Part shown: positions 9,275-16,196 of the stretch, piece after piece
Layout: every line of letters begins with the position of its first letter
Position numbering within the stretch: position 1 is the first letter of the stretch
Assembly (NCBI RefSeq): GCF_048282545.1
Contig: NZ_CP182485.1
Location: 1,550,001 to 1,614,000, forward strand
DNA: 64,000 bases
From: Opacimonas immobilis
GTDB lineage: Bacteria; Pseudomonadota; Gammaproteobacteria; Enterobacterales; Alteromonadaceae
Direction of reading: 5' to 3'
Position numbers and translations under genes: made by a program
The notes under the pieces: model-generated
Databases searched by the model: none
Seen by the model: the letters and a program-made list of their open reading frames with translations, nothing else
What the model was told of the DNA's origin: nothing

Positions 9275-10717
9275 ATGTTTGAGAGTTTGAGCGAACGCTT
9301 ATCCAGTACGTTGAAAAATATCAGCGGCAAAGGACGATTGACCGAAGATAATATCAAAGACACGTTGCGCGAAGTGCGCATGGCGTTGCTTGAAGCGGAT
9401 GTCGCATTGCCCGTGGTGCGTGACTTCATCAAACAAGTCAAAGAGCGAGCGGTTGGGGTCGAAGTGAGCAAGTCACTTCAGCCTGGCCAGCAATTTATTA
9501 AAATTGTTCAAGCTGAACTTGAAGCAGTCATGGGGAGCACTAACGAAAGGCTTAATCTAGCTTGTCAACCACCCGCTGTTGTCCTAATGGCAGGCTTGCA
9601 AGGTGCAGGTAAAACCACTACTGTTGGTAAGTTAGCCAAATTACTCAAAGAGCGAGAAAAGAAAAAAGTCATGGTGGTCAGTGCTGACGTCTATCGTCCG
9701 GCGGCGATAGAACAGCTCAAGACCCTAGCGAATGATGTAGATGTGGAGTTTTTCCCCTCCAACATCATGCAAAAACCGATTGATATTGTCGAAAGTGCGA
9801 TCAACCAAGCTAAAACCCAATTCGTCGAGGTGCTTCTTGTCGATACTGCAGGTCGTCTTGCCGTTGATGAAGCTATGATGGGTGAAATTCAAGCGTTACA
9901 CAAAGCAGTGAAGCCGATTGAAACGCTATTTGTGGTCGATGCAATGACCGGTCAAGATGCTGCGAATACGGCAAAAGCATTTAATGAAGCGTTGCCTCTT
10001 ACTGGCGTTGTGTTAACTAAGGCCGACGGCGATGCGCGTGGTGGTGCAGCCTTGTCCGTCCGTCATATTACGGGTAAACCAATCAAATTTATTGGTATGG
10101 GTGAAAAACTCGATGCATTGGAACCTTTCCATCCTGAGCGTTTGGCATCGCGTATTTTGGGAATGGGCGATGTACTGTCGCTAATCGAAGAAGTTGAGCG
10201 CAAGGTTGACAAAAACAAGGCCGAGAAACTGGCGCAAAAAGTGCAAAAAGGCAAAGGCTTTGATTTGCAAGATTTTAAAGAACAACTCGAACAAATGCGC
10301 AACATGGGTGGCATGATGGGCTTGCTCGATAAAATGCCGGGCATGGGCAATATGTCCGCACAAATCAAAGACAAAGCTGGTGATAAGCAATTCAATCAGT
10401 TTGAGGCCATTATTAACTCAATGACTCCGGCAGAGCGGGCGCGTCCAGAGGTCATCAAAGGCTCACGTAAAAAACGCATCGCCGCAGGCTCTGGCACACA
10501 AGTCCAAGACATTAACCGCTTATTGAAACAGTTTACGCAAATGCAGAAGATGATGAAAAAAATGTCTGGCGGCGGTATGTCGAAGATGATGCAGAAGATG
10601 AAAGGCATGATGCCTCCTGGAATGGGCGGCATGGGTGGACCAGGCGGCCCAAGTGGTATGGGCGGATTAGGTGGTCCTGGTGGACTGGGTGGCATGTTCC
10701 CACCGAAGCGCAAGTAA
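9275..10717 (+). CDS. ffh: Signal recognition particle protein Ffh (SRP54)
   Basis: GTPase that binds 4.5S RNA and delivers nascent membrane proteins to FtsY. 480 residues. Order: N domain (1-95), G domain with P-loop GLQGAGKTT (107-115), DVYRPAAIEQL, DTAGR and TKADGDARGG, and the methionine-rich M domain (about 300-430) that binds signal peptides and RNA. The tail after residue 430 is an unusually long run of Gly, Met and Pro (GMGGMGGPGG repeats) ending in PPKRK. The start ATG has GCAAGGTGG upstream. It is divergent from ypjD and followed by a rho-independent terminator. Confidence 0.98.
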   Translation: MFESLSERLSSTLKNISGKGRLTEDNIKDTLREVRMALLEADVALPVVRDFIKQVKERAVGVEVSKSLQPGQQFIKIVQAELEAVMGSTNERLNLACQPPAVVLMAGLQGAGKTTTVGKLAKLLKEREKKKVMVVSADVYRPAAIEQLKTLANDVDVEFFPSNIMQKPIDIVESAINQAKTQFVEVLLVDTAGRLAVDEAMMGEIQALHKAVKPIETLFVVDAMTGQDAANTAKAFNEALPLTGVVLTKADGDARGGAALSVRHITGKPIKFIGMGEKLDALEPFHPERLASRILGMGDVLSLIEEVERKVDKNKAEKLAQKVQKGKGFDLQDFKEQLEQMRNMGGMMGLLDKMPGMGNMSAQIKDKAGDKQFNQFEAIINSMTPAERARPEVIKGSRKKRIAAGSGTQVQDINRLLKQFTQMQKMMKKMSGGGMSKMMQKMKGMMPPGMGGMGGPGGPSGMGGLGGPGGLGGMFPPKRK

Positions 10718-10741
10718 TCAATCTTTTCATACGATTTATAC

Positions 10742-10770
10742 AAAAGGGTGGCGATTGGCTGCCCTTTTTT
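10742..10770 (+). terminator. Terminator after ffh
   Basis: AAAAGGG pairs with CCCTTTT across an imperfect inner stem (GGCGATTGGCTG), followed by a T run. It lies 25 bases after the ffh stop. Confidence 0.7.
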
Positions 10771-10806
10771 ATGCATTCTGTCGCATATCTGCATCAAACT
10801 ATTCCT

Positions 10807-10835
10807 TTGCTTTGTGTTAAAAACCTGCGTATAAT
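10807..10835 (+). promoter_or_regulatory. Promoter of the rpsP-rimM-trmD-rplS operon
   Basis: TTGCTT (10807-10812) and TATAAT (10830-10835) with a 17-base spacer, about 95 bases before rpsP. The -10 is followed by a G/C-containing discriminator (ATGCCGTCCCG), as expected for a ribosomal protein operon under stringent control. Confidence 0.65.
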
Positions 10836-10929
10836 ATGCCGTCCCGTGAATTGGGCTTTGTTTAAAAACAAATTGTTCAGGGCATGGGATATTTGTTAAC
10901 AGTAACGCGACAACGAGTTTGAGGCATTT

Positions 10930-11181
10930 ATGGTTACTATTCGTTTACAGCGTGGTGGCGCTAAAAAGCGTCCCTTTTATCAAGTAGTTGTGGCTGATTC
11001 ACGTCGCGCACGCAACGGCAAGTTCATTGAAAACGTTGGATTTTTCAATCCTACAGCAACAGGTCAATCAGAGCGTTTACGCTTAGACCTTGAGCGCGTT
11101 GAATACTGGACTGGCGTTGGCGCAAGTTTGTCAGAACGCGTCACTAGCTTGGTAAAAGAAGCTAAAAAAGCAGCGGCTTAA
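10930..11181 (+). CDS. rpsP: 30S ribosomal protein bS16
   Basis: 83 residues, the family length. It has the hallmark N-terminus MVTIRLQRGGAKKRPFYQVV and the ADSRRARNGKFIENVGFFNP block. It is the first gene of the operon rpsP-rimM-trmD-rplS, in the order conserved in Gammaproteobacteria, with GAGGC before the ATG. Confidence 0.98.
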   Translation: MVTIRLQRGGAKKRPFYQVVVADSRRARNGKFIENVGFFNPTATGQSERLRLDLERVEYWTGVGASLSERVTSLVKEAKKAAA

Positions 11182-11215
11182 TCACAGATTTTGCAACTGA
11201 ATTATGAGGGTATAG

Positions 11216-11734
11216 ATGAGTTTAGCATCTGAAACGGTGGTTATTGGCAAAATCGGCGCTCCTTACGGAGTCAAAGGTTGGGTCAAAATCAACAGCTATA
11301 CCCAAGAAGGCCAAGACATTTTTACTTATTCACCTTGGTTGGTGGGTGAGCTGAGAGTTGAGGTCGGTCAATGGCGCATGCACAACAAAAGCATGGTGGC
11401 TAAGTTAGACGGAATTGAGACTCGAGATGATGCTGAACGCATCAAAAATCTCGAAATTTCAATCACTGCGGAGCAGTTACCGGCACTGAGCGACGATGAA
11501 TTTTATTGGCGTGAGTTGATTGGAATGAGTGTGGTCACCGTGCAGGGATACAATCTAGGCACAGTGAAAGACGTGTTTGCCACTGGCGCAAACGACGTTC
11601 TACAAGTCAAAGCCAATCTTAACGATGCATTTGGCCAAAAAGAAAGGTTATTACCCGTGTTATTCGATCAAGTGATTACTGAAGTCGAGCGCACAACAGG
11701 TACTATTACAGTCGATTGGGATCCTGCATTTTAA
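11216..11734 (+). CDS. rimM: Ribosome maturation factor RimM
   Basis: 172 residues. RimM binds uS19 and helps assemble the head of the 30S subunit. The N-terminal beta-barrel has IGKIGAPYGVKGWVKI and the C-terminal PRC-barrel has FYWRELIGMSV and GTVKDVFATGANDVLQV with LLPVLFDQVI. The start ATG has GAGGG upstream, 34 bases after rpsP. The stop TAA overlaps the trmD ATG by one base, which suggests translational coupling. Confidence 0.97.
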   Translation: MSLASETVVIGKIGAPYGVKGWVKINSYTQEGQDIFTYSPWLVGELRVEVGQWRMHNKSMVAKLDGIETRDDAERIKNLEISITAEQLPALSDDEFYWRELIGMSVVTVQGYNLGTVKDVFATGANDVLQVKANLNDAFGQKERLLPVLFDQVITEVERTTGTITVDWDPAF

Positions 11735-12525
11735 TGTCTGGGCCAGAAACGAGTGGACTTGCACAGCAAGCACTTCGCATTAGCGTCGTGACACTCTTTC
11801 CAGAAATGTTTTCTGGATATCTGAGTCAAGGTGTCGTAGGTCGAGCAATACGTTCTGGGTTATTACAAGTAGATTTCTTTAATCCAAGAGATTTCACCCA
11901 TGATCGCCATCGCACTGTAGATGATCGCCCTTATGGTGGCGGTCCAGGTATGCTGATGATGGTACAACCTTTAGCAGATGCAATCACTGCAGCCAAAGCG
12001 GCCGCAGATGAGCAACATATTGTGGTGTACTTATCGCCACAGGGAGAAACGCTATCGCATCAAGGTGCGGTGTCGTTTAGCCAGCAAGGCCACTTAATAT
12101 TAGTGGCAGGGCGGTACGAAGGCATAGATGAACGCATTATCGAAGAATACATCGATTGCGAAATATCCATCGGCGATTATGTATTAAGCGGAGGCGAGTT
12201 ACCGGCTCTGGTTATGATTGACGCCATTGCTCGTTTTGTACCAGGTGTGTTAGGTCATACTGATTCTGCGTTGGAAGATTCTTTTAGCAGCGGTTTATTG
12301 GATTGCCCACATTACACGCGCCCCGAAGTGCTAGATGGCAAAGCGGTCCCTGAGGTGTTACTAAGTGGTAATCACCAAAAAATTAGGCAGTGGCGATTAA
12401 CGCAATCGTTATTAAGAACGAAACAGCGACGCCCTGATTTATTAAACAAGCTAGCTCTGACTGAGGAGCAACGCACGATTCTCGCGCAACTTGAGCGCGA
12501 TGCGTTGCAGCGAGATGACAGTTAA
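11734..12525 (+). CDS. trmD: tRNA (guanine37-N1)-methyltransferase TrmD
   Basis: 263 residues. It methylates G37 of tRNAs that read CNN codons and prevents +1 frameshifting. The trefoil-knot SPOUT motifs are visible: RPYGGGPGMLMM, the AdoMet loop LVAGRYEGIDERIIE and SIGDYVLSGGELPAL. There is a short non-conserved N-terminal extension (MSGPETSGLAQQALRI) before the usual start at VVTLFPEMF. ATG 11734 overlaps the rimM stop by one base. Third gene of the ribosomal operon. Confidence 0.97.
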   Translation: MSGPETSGLAQQALRISVVTLFPEMFSGYLSQGVVGRAIRSGLLQVDFFNPRDFTHDRHRTVDDRPYGGGPGMLMMVQPLADAITAAKAAADEQHIVVYLSPQGETLSHQGAVSFSQQGHLILVAGRYEGIDERIIEEYIDCEISIGDYVLSGGELPALVMIDAIARFVPGVLGHTDSALEDSFSSGLLDCPHYTRPEVLDGKAVPEVLLSGNHQKIRQWRLTQSLLRTKQRRPDLLNKLALTEEQRTILAQLERDALQRDDS

Positions 12526-12544
12526 CTAGATAACGAGGTATATG

Positions 12545-12904
12545 ATGAGTAAAGTCAATCAAGATATCATCAAGAAAATTGAGCAAGCACAGCTCAAGAC
12601 AGACGTCCCGGCATTTGGCCCAGGTGACACTGTAGTGGTTAAAGTTCGTGTAAAAGAAGGCGATAAAGAGCGTCTTCAGGCATATGAAGGTGTTGTTATC
12701 GCTAAGCGTAACCGTGGCCTACATTCAGCTTTTACCGTACGTAAGATTTCTTCAGGCGAAGGTGTTGAACGTGTTTTCCAAACACACAGCCCAGCGATTG
12801 CTGAGATTGAAGTGAAGCGTCGTGGTGCTGTTCGTCGTGCGAAGTTGTATTACTTACGCGAGCGTTCAGGTAAATCTGCACGTATTAAAGAAAAGCTTAA
12901 TTAA
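12545..12904 (+). CDS. rplS: 50S ribosomal protein bL19
   Basis: 119 residues with the bL19 blocks FGPGDTVVVKVRVKEGDKERLQ, split here as FGPGDTVVVK and EGDKERLQAYEG, plus RRGAVRRAKLYYLRER. Two ATG codons stand in tandem at 12542 and 12545; the second is better placed for GAGG (12535-12538), six bases away. Last gene of the rpsP operon, followed by a strong terminator. Confidence 0.97.
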   Translation: MSKVNQDIIKKIEQAQLKTDVPAFGPGDTVVVKVRVKEGDKERLQAYEGVVIAKRNRGLHSAFTVRKISSGEGVERVFQTHSPAIAEIEVKRRGAVRRAKLYYLRERSGKSARIKEKLN

Positions 12905-12937
12905 TTTTAATTCTCGCGATTACGTTAACAAATATGA

Positions 12938-12970
12938 AAACCCCGTCCTAGTGACGGGGTTTTTGTTTTT
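12938..12970 (+). terminator. Terminator of the rpsP-rplS operon
   Basis: Arms AAACCCCGTC and GACGGGGTTT form a perfect 10-base-pair stem with a five-base loop, followed by a T-rich run. It lies 33 bases after rplS. Confidence 0.92.
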
Positions 12971-13282
12971 TGCTGCTTAATAGCATCATCTCCGCGTCAA
13001 TAATCTGACTGTCCAAAGAACTGCCACGAGTAAAATGTAAAAATTTTGACATTCTAATAGATGTTCCTATTTTAGCTCTCAATCTCTTCAAGCCCTGTTT
13101 GGCGAATAGAACTCCCTCATCCCTCTTATTTTTTCTTATTTTTTCTTATTTTCATTTTTGGTGCAAAACTTGCAAATTTAAACATACTTGCATAGGAGAT
13201 GATTGCAAAACACGGTCAATACACTGGAATGTATCGGCAACCATGAAACGATAATTAAAATATTATGGAGACAATGTAAGAT
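12971..13282 (+). other. Gene-free stretch before fliA, with a 10-base tandem repeat
   Basis: About 310 bases with no ORF. At 13125-13152 the ten-base unit TTTTCTTATT is repeated nearly three times as a T-rich tract, about 130 bases before the fliA-type gene. GGAG at 13267-13270 is a somewhat distant ribosome binding site for ATG 13283. I see no convincing -35/-10 pair. Change in repeat number could alter promoter spacing, but that is only a possibility. Confidence 0.4.
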
Positions 13283-14059
13283 ATGGATAATCATGCATTA
13301 ATACATAACCATACTCATTCAAGTCGCTCGGGTCATATATCGAATGCCTTTCAACCAATGAGGGAGACCGATATTGTGAATAAGTACTCTACGCTAGTAA
13401 AGCGTATTTCACACCATCTAATGGCGCGTTTACCCCCATCAGTACAGGTGGATGATCTCATCCAATCCGGTATGATTGGTTTGCTCGAAGCCGCTAAAAA
13501 TTTTGATGGCAGCAAGGGGGCAAGCTTTGAGACATTCGCTGGGATCCGAATTCGCGGGGCGATGCTAGATGAAATAAGAAAGGGCGATTGGACACCGCGT
13601 TCAGTTCACAAAAATTCTCGTTCTATTGCTGAGGCGGTTGCAACCGTTGAAAAAGAAACCGGTCATGATGCAAAAGACGTTGATGTGGCGCATAAATTGG
13701 GTGTGCCTTTAGCGCAATATCATCAAATGTTGTACAACGTGAATATCGGAAATTTTGTGGGGCTTGAAGATCTAGGCGTCACGGAAGACGTTATTGTGAC
13801 GGATAAGAACAACAAGATAGACACACCTTATGATGAACTGGTGCAGGGTTCATTTCAAAAAGCCCTTGCAAGAGCGATTACTACATTACCAGAGCGTGAT
13901 GCGACTGTGCTCTCACTGTATTATGACGAAGATTTGAAATTACGAGAAATAGGGGAAGTCATGAAAGTCAGCGAATCTCGAGTCAGCCAAATTCACAGTC
14001 AAGCCGTGCAAAAATTAAAACGAAAGTTAGGCAGTTGGCAAACTGAAGACGCCGTTTAA
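13283..14059 (+). CDS. fliA: FliA-type sigma-28 RNA polymerase sigma factor
   Basis: 258 residues; FliA is usually about 240, and the extra length is a 25-residue N-terminal extension rich in His and Ser. Region 2 is classic (VDDLIQSGMIGLLEAAKNF and GASFETFAGIRIRGAMLDE, then RKGDWTPRSVHKNSR). Region 4 carries the helix-turn-helix LREIGEVMKVSESRVSQIH. FliA drives late flagellar and chemotaxis genes and is held by FlgM. Here it stands alone between rplS and metA, with no flhF, flhG, cheY or cheZ next to it, so this may be a relocated fliA or a second sigma-28 paralogue with other targets. A downstream ATG at 13358 (MRETDIVNKY) would give the usual length but has no ribosome binding site. Confidence 0.85.
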   Translation: MDNHALIHNHTHSSRSGHISNAFQPMRETDIVNKYSTLVKRISHHLMARLPPSVQVDDLIQSGMIGLLEAAKNFDGSKGASFETFAGIRIRGAMLDEIRKGDWTPRSVHKNSRSIAEAVATVEKETGHDAKDVDVAHKLGVPLAQYHQMLYNVNIGNFVGLEDLGVTEDVIVTDKNNKIDTPYDELVQGSFQKALARAITTLPERDATVLSLYYDEDLKLREIGEVMKVSESRVSQIHSQAVQKLKRKLGSWQTEDAV

Positions 14060-14118
14060 ATCTAAGAAGATAACTTCTCGTCAAAAGTTAACATGAAAGG
14101 ACGTAAGGTTAATTTTTA

Positions 14119-14142
14119 AGACGTTTAGACGTCTAGACGTAA
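14119..14142 (+). promoter_or_regulatory. MetJ operator: three tandem met boxes
   Basis: Three directly adjacent 8-base units, AGACGTTT, AGACGTCT and AGACGTAA, match the met box consensus AGACGTCT at 7, 8 and 6 positions. MetJ-AdoMet dimers bind such tandem boxes cooperatively. The array ends five bases before the -35 box of the metA promoter, so it is well placed to repress metA and the metH halves. metJ itself is not in the window. Confidence 0.88.
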
Positions 14143-14147
14143 ATAAT

Positions 14148-14175
14148 TTGACATTTTATCAAAATCCGACACAAT
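14148..14175 (+). promoter_or_regulatory. metA promoter
   Basis: A perfect -35 TTGACA (14148-14153) and a -10-like CACAAT (14170-14175), 16 bases apart, about 30 bases before metA and directly downstream of the met boxes. Confidence 0.6.
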
Positions 14176-14203
14176 ACACATATGTAACGTGTAAGGATGT
14201 GTC

Positions 14204-15145
14204 ATGCCGATTAGGATCCCTAGTGAACTGCCCGCATTAGAAATACTTTCAAACGAAAATATTTTCGTCATGGAGATGCAACGTGCCATGACGCAGGACA
14301 TTCGTCCTATGCAAGTTGGGATCTTAAATCTCATGCCCAACAAAATAGAAACCGAAGTGCAAATACTGCGCTTGCTTTCAAATACGCCTCTGCAAATCAA
14401 TATTGATTTAATTCGAATCGATAACAGTGTGTCCAAAAACACGCCGCAATCGCACATGGATGCGTTTTATAAAGATTTTTCATCTATTTCAAATAAGCAA
14501 TATGACGGTTTAATTATCACCGGCGCTCCATTGGGCTTTATGGATTATGAAGCGGTGACGTATTGGGATGACATTACCGCCATTTTTGATTGGGCGCAAA
14601 CCAATGTTCAGTCGACCTTGTATTTGTGCTGGGCGGCACATGCCGCGATGTATCATTTTCACGGGGTGGTGCGTGATATTCGTGCACAAAAACTTTCTGG
14701 TGTGTTTGAACATCAAGTCTTAGCGCCCACAAATGAGCTGATGCGCGGTTTTGATCCCGTGTTTTGGGCGCCACATTCTCGCTTTGGGGATATTCCGGTG
14801 GCAACGTATTCCAATACCGGTAATATTGACGTATTGGCCGCGTCTGATGAGGCAGGCGCATATATTTGTGCGACCCAAGACAAGCGCAATGTGTTCATAA
14901 CCGGTCATCCCGAGTATGACTGTGATACGTTAGCACAAGAATACGTTCGCGATTTGGCAAATGGCAGTGAAGCAGGCAAACCACCTCAGATCCCGGTGAA
15001 TTATTTTACCAATGACGATCCTGAACATGCGCCTATTGTCCGATGGCGTTCGCATGGCACTCTACTTTACACTAATTGGCTTAATTACTATGTGTATCAA
15101 ACCACTCCTTATGATTTGACACAACTCGCAACTGGCAAGAGATAA
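14204..15145 (+). CDS. metA: Homoserine O-succinyltransferase MetA
   Basis: 313 residues. It acylates homoserine, the first committed step of methionine synthesis, in the cytoplasm. The catalytic residues fall at the same numbers as in E. coli MetA: nucleophile C142 in LYLCWAAHA, H235 and E237 in FITGHPEYD. Members of this fold use succinyl- or acetyl-CoA, and the choice cannot be read safely from sequence, so it could be an acetyltransferase. AAGGATGTGTC lies before the ATG. It is the first gene of a methionine unit under a MetJ operator, four bases before the first metH half. Confidence 0.95.
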   Translation: MPIRIPSELPALEILSNENIFVMEMQRAMTQDIRPMQVGILNLMPNKIETEVQILRLLSNTPLQINIDLIRIDNSVSKNTPQSHMDAFYKDFSSISNKQYDGLIITGAPLGFMDYEAVTYWDDITAIFDWAQTNVQSTLYLCWAAHAAMYHFHGVVRDIRAQKLSGVFEHQVLAPTNELMRGFDPVFWAPHSRFGDIPVATYSNTGNIDVLAASDEAGAYICATQDKRNVFITGHPEYDCDTLAQEYVRDLANGSEAGKPPQIPVNYFTNDDPEHAPIVRWRSHGTLLYTNWLNYYVYQTTPYDLTQLATGKR

Positions 15146-15149
15146 CCGC

Positions 15150-16187
15150 GTGAAGCATACCTTATTGTCGCTCGCACAAGAGCGTATTTTATTGTTGGAC
15201 GGTGCCATGGGCACTATGATCCAAGCCTTAAAGTTTGACGAAAATGATTATCGCGGAGAGCGATTCGCCGATTGGCATTGTGATGTGAAAGGCAATAACG
15301 ATCTGCTCGTGTTGACTCAACCTGAGGCAATCGCAACCATTCATAAAGAGTATTTGGCAGCAGGTAGCGATATCATTGAAACCAATACATTTAATGCAAC
15401 AACGATTGCTATGGCTGATTACGATATGCAAGATGTTGCCTACGAAATAAATGTTGCGGCAGCGCGGATCGCAAAAGCGGCTTGTGAGGAATACTCAACA
15501 CCAGAAAAACCTCGTTTTGTTGCTGGTGTACTTGGCCCGACAAACCGCACGGCATCGATTTCTCCGGATGTGAATGATCCGGGCAAACGCAATGTCACGT
15601 TTAGCGAGTTAGTGGAAGCCTACGAATCCGCGACCAAAGGTCTGATTGAAGGCGGAGCCGATCTGATCATGTTAGAAACGATATTTGATACGCTGAATGC
15701 AAAAGCGGCGGCATTTGCGGTGGAAAATGTCTTTGTCGAGATAGGTCAATCCTTACCAGTGTTAGTGTCCGGAACGATTACTGACGCCTCAGGACGAACG
15801 TTATCTGGCCAAACAACTGAAGCCTTTTATAATTCGATGCGGCACATTCAGCCGGTTGCGTTCGGACTAAATTGTGCTTTGGGGCCAGATGCATTGCGTG
15901 CGTATGTGGCGGAACTGTCTAATGTCTGTGAGGGGTTAGTCTCTGCCCATCCCAATGCAGGCTTGCCCAATGAATTCGGTGAGTATGACATGGACGCCGT
16001 TGAGATGGCACAGCATATCGAAGAATGGGCCAGCAGTGGTTTGGTAAATATCGTGGGTGGCTGTTGCGGTTCAACCCCTGAGCATATAGCTACGATGGCA
16101 AAAGCCGTTGCAGACAAAGCGCCACGTATTATCCCTGATATTCCGGTTAAGATGCGTTTATCCGGTCTTGAACCATTTACTCATTAG
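15150..16187 (+). CDS. metH: Methionine synthase MetH, N-terminal homocysteine-binding part
   Basis: 345 residues matching the first module of cobalamin-dependent methionine synthase, the barrel that binds homocysteine through zinc. The start region ILLLDGAMGTMIQ is typical, and the zinc cysteines are C242 (FGLNCALGP) and C305-C306 (VGGCCGSTPEH). It starts with GTG four bases after metA and ends in TAG after LSGLEPFTH, exactly where full-length MetH runs into the folate module. The following gene is in the same frame, only nine bases further on. Either the enzyme works as two polypeptides or the stop is recent or read through. Not a BhmT/MmuM-type stand-alone enzyme, because the C-terminal half is directly attached in the genome. 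Confidence 0.92.
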   Translation: MKHTLLSLAQERILLLDGAMGTMIQALKFDENDYRGERFADWHCDVKGNNDLLVLTQPEAIATIHKEYLAAGSDIIETNTFNATTIAMADYDMQDVAYEINVAAARIAKAACEEYSTPEKPRFVAGVLGPTNRTASISPDVNDPGKRNVTFSELVEAYESATKGLIEGGADLIMLETIFDTLNAKAAAFAVENVFVEIGQSLPVLVSGTITDASGRTLSGQTTEAFYNSMRHIQPVAFGLNCALGPDALRAYVAELSNVCEGLVSAHPNAGLPNEFGEYDMDAVEMAQHIEEWASSGLVNIVGGCCGSTPEHIATMAKAVADKAPRIIPDIPVKMRLSGLEPFTH

Positions 16188-16196
16188 GGGGGCGTA

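Noticed and set aside
10396..10797. Proline- and isoleucine-rich ORF opposite the ffh tail
   Set aside because: It is the antisense reading of the Gly/Met-rich Ffh C-terminus and runs over the terminator.
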